This document shows, in pieces, positions 34,701-51,008 of a stretch of 64,000 nt of DNA; the first letter of the stretch is position 1; each line of letters opens with the position of its first letter. The stretch is from Arabidopsis thaliana (taxonomy: Eukaryota > Streptophyta > Magnoliopsida > Brassicales > Brassicaceae), in NCBI RefSeq assembly GCF_000001735.4, contig NC_003070.9, positions 22,491,971 to 22,555,970 on the forward strand, in the 5' to 3' direction. The notes beneath the pieces are model-generated. The model searched no databases. It was not told where the DNA came from and worked only from the letters and a program-made list of their open reading frames with translations. The position numbers and the translations under genes were made by a program.

Positions 34701-36628
34701 AGGGGATGATTTTTTTCTTGTGAATTCTGGAAACAGACTACATAGTTCGTATAGCGACAAACTGACTCATCTTGCTGCAAGAAACTTCGAGTTTCAACAA
34801 GCCAAATACTGTCGCGAGCTGGAGGAACTGACAATGTGAGTAGGCTTTAGTTTACACTGCATGGTATTTGTGAGAACAAAAGCATTTTGGTATAGCAAAA
34901 TTGCCTTTTGGTACACAAACTCTAATATAAAAAGTAAATATATATAGTCTAGCTAACAATAGCAATTTGAGACAGGTGGGTAAAGAAATGGGGACTTAGT
35001 GATATTGGTTTCGGTAGAGAGAAGACAACATATTGTTACTTTGCAACTGTGACTTCGTTGCCCTATGAATATGCCATTAAATTTGGTAAGCTTGCAGCAA
35101 AAACTGCTATCCTCATCACAATTGCCGATGACTTCTTCGATGAAAAAGGTTCCTTCAATGACTTGGAAGGTCTTACTAAAGCAGTTTTAAGGTAAATTAA
35201 TTATTATCCGGTTAGACTGGGGCGATTAGAGAGATCCTAACTAATAACCCCTATATTATCTTAATTTTTTTTTAAATGTAGATGAAGACAAGTTAGTTAT
35301 CTTAATTTTAATTAGGATCCCAAAACCCCTATATTATCTTAATTTTACGTTGCATCAGAATTTAGTTATTTTGTTGATTCTTGATTGAATTATTGTTTGC
35401 GCTTAAATGATAGATGGGAAGGAGAAGAGCTTAAAAGTTACGGCAATATCATTTTTAGAGCACTTGATGATATTGTAAGAGAGACTGCAAATACTTGTCG
35501 TACGCACCACAAAACCGACATAATTGTCCATCTTCGCAACATCGTATGTCTCTTTACTCGACCCTTATCCCGATTTTTTTTTTTTGGAATAAATTGACAT
35601 ATATTCCCTGCTTTAATGCATTGAAAAAAAAGAAAGTCTCAACTTCTTAAGGATTAATCATAAACCATGAATGATATCGTAGTGGGGTGAAACATTTGAG
35701 TCGTGGCTACGTGAAGCTGAATGGAGTAAAAAGGGACACACATCGTCAATGGACGAATATATTCGAAACGGAATGATCTCAATCGCAGCACACACCATTG
35801 CTCTTTCCATCTCATGTCTCATGGAACCTTGTTTTCCCCACAACAAACTCAAACCGGGAAATTACGATAGCATAACTACATTGCTCATGATCATACCTCG
35901 ACTTTTAAATGACCTACAAAGTTATCAGGTGATTCAACTTTTATGTTTTTTTTAGGGGTTTAGTATATTCAAATTAAACTAAGGGATGTTAACCCTCACT
36001 AGATAATTTTGTTATTAAACTATCAAATTTGTCATGCAACGTTATTTTTCAGAAGGAACAAGAACAAGGGAAGATGAACTCCGTGCTGCTCCACATGAAG
36101 AATCATCCAGGTCTGGAGATTGAGGACTCGATCGCTCATATCGAAAAGATTATCGATTCAAAAAGGAAAGAGTTTCTGGAGCATGTACTAGTTGATGGAC
36201 TAAGCGATTTGCCAAAACCGTGCAAGGAGATTCACATGTCTTGTTGTAAAGTCTTCGAGATGTTTTTTAACAAGAAGAACCGTTATGATTCAAACACGGA
36301 GATGCTTCATGACATTAAGAAGGCTCTCTATGATCCCATCAATGTTTATGAACTATCAGAGATGGAGCCTATGCCACTGATGGCACATGGTGATGAATAT
36401 ATGATTCTTCCTTTGCTTTTGAACAGTTTGCCAAATATTCTTGAATTTAAGAGGAAGGACGGATACGGAGCAATGAAAACATCTATGTGCTTTGGAAGAA
36501 GTTATCGTGTTAATAAACGCGTTATGGCCTCACAGCTTGATGATCAACATAAGCCTCTCAAGATTGTTGCGTCGCAGCGGAAACCGGTACCAATGATGCA
36601 ATCGATATTCGCACCATGCTTCTACTAA
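31719..36628 (+). CDS. TPS04: Geranyllinalool synthase (diterpene synthase)
   Basis: Twelve exons join in frame: 31719-32103, 33016-33217, 33309-33538, 33647-33770, 33873-33988, 34251-34444, 34521-34636, 34737-34835, 34976-35191, 35414-35543, 35683-35928 and 36053-36628, giving 877 residues. The enzyme forms (E,E)-geranyllinalool from GGPP, the first step to the herbivore-induced volatile TMTT. Class I features: DDFFD at residues 540-544 and the second Mg site N680-S684-E688 (LLNDLQSYQKE). The gamma/beta domains are present (SAYDTAW near residue 41), but the class II DxDD is absent (the site reads ADQLHKDSLAFRML). No plastid transit peptide precedes SAYDTAW, consistent with a cytosolic or ER location. 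Matches AT1G61120 in length. It converges with SCPL32, 425 bases away. Confidence 0.95.
32316..32342. repeat. (TA)n microsatellite in TPS04 intron 1
   Basis: Pure AT/TA run within the 912-base first intron, the longest intron of the gene. Confidence 0.85.
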
Positions 36629-37053
36629 TTAATATCTTATCATTATCTATATTATATATGTATACTGTATATAGATTGGTGATTAATCTTTACCTCAATT
36701 ACATGTAAAATAGTGTGTTTTGTTTTTCTGTTTTCTTCTTCTGTGCAAATTGTTAAGAGAGGTGTGAGTGGAAAATTTAGAAACTATGTTGTTTTCAAAT
36801 TGATTTGTGTGATAGCTATATGAATTTAAAAAAAAACTTTTAAGAATCTCATACTGAAAGTGAAATGGATCTATATTAGTATTTTTATTTTGTTATAGGA
36901 TCTATATCTTAATATATAAAATGGTCTGGGTGTTTCTTCTCATTACCAGTAATTAGTTTAGATTTGGAAGTATGATTCCTAAATAGTAGAAAATTAAAAT
37001 CTCGGTTGATCTGGTGGATTATTTCCTTATTGATTAATATAACAACTTTTTCA
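36629..37053. other. Spacer between convergent genes
   Basis: 425 bases shared by the 3' ends of TPS04 (plus) and SCPL32 (minus). AT-rich, with no coding signal. Confidence 0.6.
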
Positions 37054-39814
<2,761 letters not shown>

Positions 39815-39890
39815 AATTTGATGATTCTAATGGAGATAAGTAAGAAGCACTGAGATGAGATGGTTTAGACATTATGGCTTTGATGTCTAT

Positions 39891-39900
39891 CTATTTATAA
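39891..39900 (-). promoter_or_regulatory. TATA box of SCPL32
   Basis: Minus-strand TTATAAATAG, 77 bases upstream of the start codon. Confidence 0.6.
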
Positions 39901-42900
39901 GGAAATATGCATGGTGACCTTTTTTTTGTATCAAGGGGAATTTTGTGTTTATTTTTTTTATTAAATTGAAAATACATAAATTAGGTGGGTATGGAATAGT
40001 AGTATCCTATTTGGCAATTAATGGCTTGAGGCTTTATTTACTATATATATAATATTTTATTTATTTAATGGTTTTAGCTGGTTTGATCATTTGGTCGAAT
40101 TATTTCCCTTTCACAAAATATTTTTAAAGTATGTTTCGATCCAAAATTGTAGTTTTTCTATTGATTTAAAAACTTATATGCATAATTTATTTTTGGTCAA
40201 AACTTTTATTAAAAATTGGAAAAAAACAAAAATACAGAGTAATTAATGTATACTTTGAAAACAAACCTAGCTAACATAACCTAGAGCCCAATTGAAGCAG
40301 AGAAAGCCATGTTAGTTGTATAATATTAAAGCTTTCACACAGTTAATGGGAAGCAGATAATTAATTGGGTGATTGGGACCTAACCAACATTATATTAATG
40401 TATCAGCCCATTAATTTTATGAAGAACAAGCATTACTTAATATGACATACCGTAGTAGTATCTTGTGATTTTTTGAGTAATAAGAAATTTTGACGTACTT
40501 TCATACTAAATGATCTAGTTTTTACTAATATTATAATTACAAGACTATGTTCTATTTTTTTTTTGTATTATGATCCATTATCAAATAACAGACAAATTTT
40601 AGATCAAATTAATCTAAGTATTTATTCTAATGAATCTGTTTGAATATATTTTCAAGAAAATTATTTTGCTAGCTATATGACTTTTGTGGAGCGGGTGAAG
40701 CACTTTGTCTTTGATGGGTTTTAATCACGAAATGGCAAAAAGTAATGCAACTTTATTTTCTTATTAAACCTGTGAAATACGAGAATTGGTAGCCCCACAA
40801 TAGCATAACTGCATTATGCATAGAATCATTGAATTCCACAAATTTTAAATGATGTTTATAAGGGTAAATACGTTACTCAGGGTTAGAATTACTTAATTGG
40901 AACGTTATGTTTACAAATTTGTTAGGCACTAGTCGGTCTTTGAGAAGAGTTTGATTAAAGCCTAATCAATTAATCGTGGACTCAGTTGAAATAACTTTTT
41001 GTACAATTTAATTAACATAAATATGAAAAAGATTGTTAAACTATTAAAACATTTGTTTTCTAGTTTTAATTCATTTTAGTATTATATATTAACAGAATTA
41101 TATTTTATTAAACCAAAAAAATATTTAGCAAATTCTTACATACGTAAATGATCAATTTTCAAACATAACGTTATTCCATTGAGCTAGGATTCGGAAGAAC
41201 TAAACATTCCAATAAGAACAGAAAAATGAAACTTGTCAATTACCAAATACGAGAAAAGAAAAAGACATAACACGTTGAAATATCTTTGAACAAATAATAT
41301 TTGGGTATATATTCTAACTTGGTGGTGCCTTCAATTAAAATATTATTTCGTTTCTTTCAAAAAAAAAAAAATCAACAAACGCAGATGATTTTCGCAAACT
41401 ACCAAAAGTAAATGGACCTTTTTATCATTTGTGGCGAGCCTAGCTAGTGCGTCTTAATTTTTGAAATATTTTCAAGTTTCAAATTATTTATCATTTGGAA
41501 ATAATTAATTAAATTGTAAAATTTAAAATATACAAAAGATATAACATAATTTAAGAAACAAAGAAATAGTGTGTTTTTCCTTGGTTATGACTTATGACAT
41601 GGAATTCAACTTACTATAATAAGAAGTTAAAGGGAAATCTTTAACATCATTTGGTTTATAATAGAATGAGACCTTCCATATTTTTAAATGTAGCTTGTAG
41701 AAGTAATCCTCCTCTTCATAGAACCCTTTAGTAGGTGTATAGCCACTAGCTTGCAACTTATAGGTATTATTTGGTCTATATTTAGAATGCGTGAATAAAA
41801 TATCTCCAATAAATTTTTTAAAATAATCTTTAAATGGTTATAATGCTAAGACTTTATATTTTTAATATTACTTTAACACACTATTGGATATTGAGAAAAT
41901 AGAACGTGTGACATGTGATGGGGACCGCTTTTTAACTAGTTCATGACTATTTTTGCATATGGAGGTGCATGATATGAATAGTGACATCAATAATGCAATT
42001 TGAGTTAATTGAAGAATGAAGATTGATTTAAACTTATGAACTTGAATCTTATTGAATTTCATGTCATATTTGCTAAGTGATGAGAGTATGAACTACTTTC
42101 ATTGTCTCTCGAGCCTTGCATTAGTTTATCGTGCCTCTAGTTATCGTTAAAGCTAATTGGTTTCACGCAAAAATTAGTTTTGTCCTTCAGTTATTTTTTT
42201 ACTTTTTAAGTAGCAAAAAAAGAATCATTTGTTAATTGATATAAATTGAGACGAAGGAAAGTTTGGTGGTTTAGATAATGTGGAGTCAAAGAAAGCGAAA
42301 GTATAAATTCGAACTTTTGTGATATTACTTGGAAACAAATGATATGAGAATATGGAATCTAAAATAGAGCACTAGAGAATGACCAAAATGCTCTACGAAG
42401 GTTTAGTTATCATCAATCGATTTGACCGGTCTAGAATTTATTCGGTCTTGTGTTTGCGTTATATAACCATAGATGTGACATAACTCGGATTCTCTATCTG
42501 ACATGTTTATTCATATGTTCTATCTAGTACAAGTCTTCACATGTCACCTATCGTTATGTCTGGAAAAATGACGTGAAAGTGTCCAAGCGAGAGACTCGAA
42601 GCCGATAGAATATTTTTTTTTATGAGATTTCAAATTCCAGGAATTAATTAAGACATGAGTGAATATTCCTGTACAAAATTTGGAAATCTTAGGTGTGTTA
42701 CCAATACGAATTTGTTTTGTATGTATTAAAGTACTAGGAAATTGAGGATCTTGAAAGTAAGCTATTATAACTCGCTGGACCAATCGCATTGTGATCTTAC
42801 AATGAGAAATTCAAAAGCAAATACACTCCTATGTATTGTCATCTTCCATTTAACTGTCAATACCTAAAGTCTAAATGTAACCAATAATCAAATCGGATCA

Positions 42901-43067
42901 GCTTTCTATTTTTATACCCCAAACCCAATAATCGTCTTTTCTAATCTTTTTTTTTTTTGCACAAACCTGTAGTCAGTTAAACGAAGAGTTTCTTCCTCCT
43001 AAAACTGCACAAAAACCCTATCATATGTACCCGCCCGCATTGGTCAAAAAGAGCACGAAGCTCGTTC
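39901..43067. other. AT-rich intergenic spacer
   Basis: 3.2 kb between the SCPL32 promoter and the 3' end of the SNF2 gene. Short open frames on both strands (e.g. 42544-42789) have no family features. No RNA gene or transposon ends recognised. Confidence 0.5.
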
Positions 43068-46000
43068 TCATGAATCAGCCATAAACAGATAGCTCAAGTC
43101 CTCTACTGTGAGGTGAGACTGTCGGCTTCCCTTTTCATCTTCTCCAAATGCAGAGGCTACCATCATTCTCTTCTTTTGCTGCATCGACAAAACGTGTTTA
43201 GAGATCAAAAATGAAATGGCTTAAAGCTTATAGAGAAATTGAAGAGAACCAAATCAACCAGTTCACAGACCTGAAGGGCTAATATCCGATCTTCGACTGT
43301 ATCTTTTACTGTGAAGCGAACTACTGTTACTGGTCGTGTCTGTCCTATACGATGTGCTCTATCGATTGCTTGATCCTCGGTTGTTGGGTTCCACCATAAG
43401 TCCAGCATCAGAACATGACAAGCTGCCACCATGTTCAGTCCGAGACTAGCAGCCTTGAGAGACATTATCATTACAGTAACCTAAAAAGTAGAAAAAGAGC
43501 CAAAAAATATCTTATCATCATGTGTTGCTATCATAGAAAGCGAGTCAACCCAAGTCCTTCAAATTCAATTAACGGCTATGTACCTCAGGGAGAGTGTTGA
43601 AATCCTGCACTGCTTTATCCCTAGCAGCAACTGACATTGTTCCATCGAGCCTTCTATACTGAATATGTGAACTTACAAGAGAAGCTTCAAGTAGGTTTAG
43701 CATCTTTGTCCATTGGGAAAAAACAATGGCTTTTTCTCCAGCTACCTTAATCGGAACATCAACGCTCATACCCTCATTCTTCACAGGAGTTATAGAAAGA
43801 CCGGAGTATTCTCTGTTTTCAGAGATCTGATTTGAATCTGTCAAATCATGTGCTTTGGGCAGTGATTGTAAGATCTCTAGAGCAGCCTTGATTTTAGATG
43901 AACCATATGGAAGATCTTCATCAGAACAAGGGCTAAGGCTATTCGAAGTAGCACGCTCCTGCATGTCAGGCATAGCATCGTCCAATCTCGTTTTGGAAGA
44001 TAACGATGAGATGGTGAGTCTGACATTGCAGTTTGCAAAGGGACAGTGATTACTATCACCAGTAAGGCGTTCATAAATGCACTGTTTACAGAAAACATGA
44101 CCGCAAACTGAAGCAACAGCATCTTCAGGTGCATCCTGTGTGTAAAGAAGGGATATAGATTAAGAACTACAAGTCAAGAAAACTATATGATGGTTTGACA
44201 ACGAAAGGTGATATGAAATGAGATAACTCAAGGATCTGCATAATAGAGTAAAAACCATTGCTTAATATGATTGTTAATATCCACTGATGCTTTCAATTCC
44301 ATGTCTTGACTTTTTTAATGTTTTAGAACTGCCCTCTCACGTTCATCAGGGAAAAAAAAAAACATGTTGTATAATAATTTACGAGACAAAAGAATCTTAC
44401 ATTGCAGATACCACAAATTGCCAATGAAGCGTCTGACTGAATCTGCTTCTTAGCTAATCCAACAGAAGATTCCCAGGTAAAACTGTATTCACCATTCACG
44501 AGAAGAGGGTGATCACAAGCTTGGCGAAGGCGCAAGAGCATCAACAAGATATTTACATAATTTTGCTTCACTGTTCCAGCTTCTGCATATTCCTGAAGTA
44601 AAAGAAAAAGAAAAAGAAAAAAAAAAAACTAAGGCCTTGGGAATGTAGATAAATACAATGGAAAATGCATAATCTACAACCATTTCTTCATGGTATATTG
44701 CATATTTCTTTGAGGGTATATTGAGTCCACAGCCATACCCTGAATTGAGTACGAGATTCAGCCTCTAGTTTGGAGTAGAAATCACGTTCCTCCACAGTGA
44801 AATCCACTTTTCTCAACTCAATGGACTTCGGAGGTAAAGAGATTATGGGTTTCCCATCAAGAAGTGAACCTAAATGCGTTTACCAGTTAGAAACCATAAA
44901 AACCCTCAGATGAACATTCAAAGAAAATTAGATTCAATACCAGTAGACTGACCTTTAGTTCGGCGAAGCATCACTGTTTTAAGGATAGCCTGCAGCTTCT
45001 GATATCCTTTCACTGGGTTCCTAGTTATAGGGTTCTTAATCGTGCTACAGAACAATACGTAGGAAGAGTAAGGATCATATTTGAGGAATCGAAAGTAGCT
45101 GTAAAGGTCATCGATTGAATTCTGGATTGGAGTGCCAGACAAACACCACCTCCGTTTAGCACGAAGGCCCCAGCATGCTCTTGCAACTTGGGTTTTGTAA
45201 TTTTTAATGCTCTGTGCCTCATCTAGAACAACTCTAAACCATGAAACTTTCGCAAGAGGGCCAGACAGAAACTCAACTTTCTTCTTCTTTGAACCCTTCT
45301 TTTTAGAATCGGGAGGATATTTCCTTTTCTTGTTTGAGCAAAAGCCAGTAGCTGCAGTTCCACCATCATGTACACCATCCTTCTCTTCATCCTCATCATC
45401 AACAAGAGGCTGCTTTGGCACTTCCATACTTACAATAGAAAATGTGGTAACAACAACATCATATTTAGCCAACTCATGAGGATCCTTTGTTCTGCTAGAC
45501 CCATGGTATACCAGAACAGAGAGATTTGCTTCACTAGTCACCTTCTTATGTAATTCATCAGCCCACTGCCGCATAACACTAGTGGGACATACAACAAGCG
45601 TTCCAGCAGCTGGCCTTCCCGTCACTTTACCCACACTGTCTCCACCAACTTTGTTTTCATTGGAAAGCAATTGAGAGTGTTCAAAATGCTTGCTTCTTCC
45701 ACTGGGTTTTAAAGGCGCACATTCTCCAGTCTCGCTTTCTAGGTCAAAAATTTCTTTCTTCGTACTTTCTTCACATGCTTGGGCAGGTTTAGACCTTTCC
45801 TTCAGTATAAGAGCTATAGTGGAAACTGTCTTCCCAAGACCCTGCAAAAGATAATTATACCAGGAAATTTGAGAAAATTTATGCTGAATGTTTATAATTG
45901 ACATAAAGATTACAACAGAAGACAAAATAACCTGATCATCAGCAAGAATTCCACCCGAACAGGGGAAGCCACTTGTCTCCTTCTGGGCCATCCATGACAA

Positions 46001-48640
46001 TGCGATTCGCTGTTCATGAGTAAGATGCAGTCAGTCTTAACAATAATAATTATAACTATTCTCATTGGCCAAAACAATCAACCATCAAGCTGGGAAAGAT
46101 ATCAACAGATTCAAAAGTTCCATTCTCCTTTCGGGTCCAAATCATCTTAGTTAAGCATACAATACATCAATACAGTACCACATACCTTTCATTTCTACAG
46201 CTTGTGTTTAATTTTAATAATTACATACATACCTGATGTCTCAGAAGCGGGACTGTCAAGACACCATCAGGCAGAATTGCTTCAGAATTAGGCTGAGTGA
46301 GATCCTGTCACATCAGACCATGTCATTAGACCTAATGAGTCTGAATTAAAACCACGAACAAAGGTAAATATGGAACTGTCATAAATTGTAGTTTAGCAGC
46401 ATAACGATGCATCATGGACAGGGTTTTAAACCAAATATGTATCCACAATCAGTAAAAACTAAGGTGTTGGACTGTTGGTGTCTGGGAGAGAGGAAAATGG
46501 AATCAACAAGATATAAAATGGCAATTGGGTAAAACGCCTACTCCCTTATAAGGCTAACAGCTGCTAACCTGCAATGCAGCTTGAAAGATCATATTTTCTT
46601 TATTTGACTGAAGCTTCAGGCCTCCAGATTGATTAAAATTATGACTAACTGTAGAATATTCTGAAGAAACTACCGGCATTTTCATAGCTAGAGGTCGATG
46701 TGGGATTGCAGATTGACCATAAGGTTCTATTATGCAGACGTCAGAATCATCATCACTATCGGATATACATTCTGAAGAATGGCTTTGAACTGATTCAAAG
46801 CTGGCATTTGAGAATTGAGAATCAATGCCCCTCGGTTGAATATATTCCCGGTCTCCTTGTTGAATTTGAAAGTCTTTATACTCATTGTTTTGTGTCACTG
46901 GGCTGGGATCTTCTACAACATATTGCAAACATGTATCTGAATCGTAAAAATGATTGGAGCTTATCTTGCCACTGTCTTGGCTAGGTAGAGCTGTTTGCGG
47001 TGCCATATATGAGTATCCTTTTTCAATATCTGTTTGATAGGAGACTGCAGAGCTTGATGCACCAGACCACCAACGATTGGTTTCTCCAGAAAGATAAGCA
47101 TCATCCCTGACACTAAATTCCCCTGGAACTGAACTGTAGACAACTTTCTCTGATTCAGCCTCTGGTTTAACCTTCACATGAACAGTTTTATTATCCTGAA
47201 AACTGCATGAATAATTATTAGGCCGGTCAAGGTCACTATCAGCTAAATGACTGTCAAAACTGTTGTAGGGTTTGACACAGGCAGGAGAAACTGAAGGATT
47301 ACTTTCAAACTTGAAACTGATCCCTCTTGCACTAGAAAAATCAATAGGAGGTTTCCTTTCTAAAGATCCATTATCCACTCTTCCATGTCTATCAAAAATC
47401 ATCCGGCTGGCACCATCCGACTGAGACTCACTTACTCCACTCTCAACATCATTTACAGCTTCTTCTTTATTAGGAAAGAACTCAAACGCGAAATTCTGAA
47501 CAGAATTGGGGGTATGGTCTGACAAGGATGTACCACTTGTATTGTAGCAATCTTGTGCAGAAGAGACATAGTTATCCGCACTGTCACTGAGGGAATTGGA
47601 ATTATTAAAAAAAACAGACATGGCAGACGAATTATGATTGGCTCCCAACCCCACTCCGTATCCAGTCACGTTGTCAAAATATGGAGTCAACATAGCTGCA
47701 ATTTGATGTAACAAAAAATGAGGAATATGGAAATTAGCAACAGATAGATTAGTGTCAAACTTTTAAAAAAAAAAATAACCTGACATTTAGTAGATAAGGT
47801 GCATACATTTGGAATCGATTATCTTATCATCCTGCTTGGAAACAGTGTCAACGTCACAATTCACAGGATTGAAGGCCATCATATTGCCATCAGGATCAGA
47901 GAAACTAGACGATATACTACAACTAGTCATCTCAGATTGAGATACTCCACATGTTTCCACAGGCTGCTCACCCTGACTTAACGAAAACCAATCTTTAAGA
48001 CTTGCAGAGCAAGTATGAGCAGGTGAAGGACTCAGCCCGGCTTCCATTTTCACATGTTCATCAAATGAACCTGGCACAACAAAAAAAATCCAAGCGATGT
48101 TAATACGATGTACCTCAAACAGCTCAATAAATACTAAATGACTATGTAACAAGGCACCCTTTCCAACAACTACTAACCATTTAGCAACTGTGAATCCTTG
48201 AGCTCGTCAGCAGATGAACCAACTGGTGATAAGTTTTCTTGGCTACCCTAAAAGTAGTCACTCTCAATGTTAGTTTCTTCTCTATCGAAAAAAATAGTCA
48301 ATTAGAGATTAGTGTAGCTACAGAATTGTGAAATCACACATACATAAACTTTATAACAAAATACAAATCCAAACATCTTTGTAGCAGCATTCAAATAATG
48401 CAATGAAATTCAGCTAAATCAAAACGATGAAATTGAAGTTAGAGAAGCGTGTAATCAAAATTCTCAAGCTACCACAAAAGCCGAGAAAACTACCTCAGCA
48501 GAATCAGGCTTCTCATCTAGAATCCGATAAAGCGTTTCGATGTCAATAGTCTCGTCATCATCTTCAAACTCAAAACCACCATCACAATCATCAACCGGAA
48601 ATTCACCTCCCAGACCAAACATTGAACCTTCCTCACCCAT
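43068..48640 (-). CDS. EDA16: SNF2-family ATPase with RING finger (Rad5/HLTF-like)
   Basis: Twelve exons join in frame: 48640-48494, 48247-48178, 48070-47807, 47695-46569, 46304-46233, 46009-45932, 45841-44953, 44869-44739, 44592-44401, 44135-43584, 43480-43271 and 43178-43068, giving 1280 residues. The N-terminal ~535 residues are acidic, Ser-rich and of low complexity. The SNF2 domain follows: [13 protein letters not shown] (Walker A, 583-591), DEAQ box at 793-796, with a charged insert ([18 protein letters not shown]) before it that could serve for nuclear localisation. A RING finger at 986-1026 (CGIC...CGHVFCKQC...CPFANC) interrupts the two helicase lobes, the Rad5/HLTF layout, then [10 protein letters not shown] and DRAHRIGQ (1214-1221). 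Expected nuclear role: DNA translocation with ubiquitin ligase activity in repair or silencing. Length fits AT1G61140, embryo sac development arrest 16. Confidence 0.93.
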
Positions 48641-50156
48641 CAAAAATCACAAAAAAAAAAAAAAAAAACTAACCCGAGAAAGAACGAGAAGAGGAACAAA
48701 CCCTAAATCAGAAAACCCAAAAGTCACGGAATTTCAGCTCCCGGGAAACCCAAATCGAAATTCAGAAGTAGACGCGTAGATCCAGAGATTGTAGAATTTT
48801 CAGGTACGACGAAGAAGAAGGCTTGAGAATTGGGTTTTGAAGGAATTTTCGAGGAAAGGTAGAGAGCAGTTGGGATAGAGAAAATAAAAATCGCGACTTT
48901 TTGTAGCGACGGTGGCTTCTTTTTATTGCCTTGTTCTCTCTTTTGGCTTTCTCCGAATTGGAAAAAGTAAACACCACAAGGCTATGGGACTTCCGGCTTT
49001 AAATAAGGAACGGTCGAACATTTGTTTTTCTTTTTCTTTCATTTTTTTCCATTTTTTCATTATTTAATAATGCATGATTATATATAATTATATTTTATGC
49101 GCCGTCATCTTTATTGTTAAAGCAAAATCACAATTTAAACAAAAGGAAACAACTTTAATTAGTAGTAGGAAACTGAAGTGTTTAAGTAATGGAGATTTTT
49201 TTGAAGTGTTTGCTAATCATAATTTATTGTAAAAATTATTTTTAATTGTGTGAAAATTAGATTTTCTACACTAACAAAAAAATTTCATATGTTAAAGAAA
49301 ACAAATATGAAACTAAATCACAAAGATCAATTGGAATTAGACATGTGGATCGACTCATTAGAAAAATAATCATCTCAATCAATAAGAAGAGATAAAACAT
49401 ATATTTGACTAAATGATCTTACCAATCTTGTGGTCATAAAATTCTACAAAGCACTATATTGCTAATTTCTACAAAGCACATTTGTAATCTTCTGAATCAT
49501 TTGTTAGCCCTAAAAGAAGACTAGTATTATACGAGATCACCATTTTTATGATTGATCAAATATCTTGTAGAGCGCAAAACTTTGTAGGTAGTTTGATGAG
49601 AAAGAGCTTGCTTATTATGTGATCAACAATTCCGTTCTTGCCATGTCTCAAAGTAGTTGCTTGCCATATTAATTGATATGAAGAGCCTTTGATTTTGCAG
49701 AGATAGGAATTGCCAAAAGAAACCATATGAGGATTGACTCGAGAAGTTTTAGTGTAACTTCTTCACTAAGTCCTTCCAAACCAGTTGGGAAAAATAATAT
49801 TAAAGAATAAGTGGTCCATTGATTCTTAGTCGGTCAACTAGCTAGAAGACCTCAAATTCTGCAATCGATCCTTTGTCTTATTGTGGTTCCACACAAACAA
49901 CCATGTGCAAAGAACAAAACATGTTTTGGGACTTTAGTTTGAAGATGCAATTAAACATATTGTTAGATTGTTGACCAAGAAAAAACATATTGTTGAGATT
50001 GAAAGATATATTTTGCATCGGACTGCAAAATGTTTATGTCACATATTTGTTACCTAATAGTTGATTTTAATAGAGTATAATAGAGTATCAGTTATTGGTT
50101 TTAAATTGTGTATCAAATTCCAAATAATATAGAGATTTTTAACATCAGTCTTATTT
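48641..50156. other. Divergent spacer, SNF2-gene side
   Basis: 48641-49010 is promoter and leader of the minus-strand SNF2 gene (poly(A) run at 48649-48667). From 49010 to 50150 the sequence is AT-rich with nothing recognised. Confidence 0.5.
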
Positions 50157-50170
50157 AATTATGATTTTAA

Positions 50171-50335
50171 CCAAGTGTCGTTAGCTCAATTGGTAAAGAC
50201 CTTATGCAAAGCTTAGAGGTCGCCGGTTCGAGTGACGCTTGGGACGAAACTAATATTTTATGCTGTGGTTTCAGGCCTGGGGGATTACGGACTTTGACCC
50301 ACAACCTCCAAGATTTAAAAAAAAAAATAAAAAAA
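50171..50335 (+). mobile_element. tRNA-derived SINE
   Basis: 165 bases with RNA polymerase III boxes (A box TAGCTCAATTGG at 50182-50193, B box GGTTCGAGTGA at 50225-50235), a tRNA-unrelated body and an A-rich tail. It is flanked by a 14-base target duplication AATTATGATTTTAA (50157-50170 and 50336-50349), the mark of LINE-driven insertion. Similar in build to the RathE/AtSB SINEs of Arabidopsis; exact family not determined. Confidence 0.85.
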
Positions 50336-50349
50336 AATTATGATTTTAA

Positions 50350-51008
50350 ATCGAAATTTTGTTCTTCAAAGGTAAAATAGTTTAAAAATCTTTGGGTATT
50401 AAAATCATTTGGAAATGAGTTACATAATACTATCCGGTATATAAAGAACCAAATCCAAAAACAAACCGGTTCCCTTAATAATTTAAACCGGATTATTCAT
50501 CGACGGTTCGTCAACATCCTAATAATTTAAACCCGATCTCTTCTTCTCTATCGAAAACCTCCAACTTTTTTTTGTTTTATCAGATTGTAAATTTAGGGAA
50601 GAGACTTTCGCAAGCAATCTAGAAGCAAATCGATCGCCAAATCTCCGGATTATTTGCAAGAATCGTTCCCAGATAATCTTCCCCAGATTCTCCACTTCTC
50701 CAGGTACATCGTTATATTCAATTTTTGAGGAAAATAGTCGCACACTCTCTCTTTCTTAGAACTACCACTCCTGTGCTGTTTTGAGATTAAAGCTTGAATT
50801 TTGACTAAAGCCCTAAATTACTTTGTATCACTATCTGATCACAAAGTCAATTTCTTTTGGAAATAGCTCTGATCGGAGTGTTGCTCGAACAGGTATTAAT
50901 TTCGTATTGAGTGGATTAGATTAGATTTCAAGATATGAGAGCCTCACTGGCGTTCTAATGTCACTGTTTCGTATTTTTATCAATCAGCTTGAAGAAGACG
51001 ACGAAGAT
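50350..51008 (+). promoter_or_regulatory. Promoter and leader of the GID8-like gene
   Basis: From about 50510 the sequence changes to pyrimidine- and CT-rich plant leader sequence, with donor-like CCAG|GTACATC at 50700 and acceptor-like ATCAATCAG at about 50987. A spliced 5' UTR running into the ATG at 51009 is therefore likely. No TATA box was identified. Confidence 0.45.

Noticed and set aside
42544-42789. 81-codon minus-strand frame in the SCPL32-SNF2 spacer
   Set aside because: No family features, and it lies in AT-rich spacer with no splice or promoter support.
50171-50245. Functional tRNA gene
   Set aside because: A and B boxes are present, but no cloverleaf with a proper anticodon arm and acceptor stem forms; the body, A-rich tail and target duplication show a SINE.
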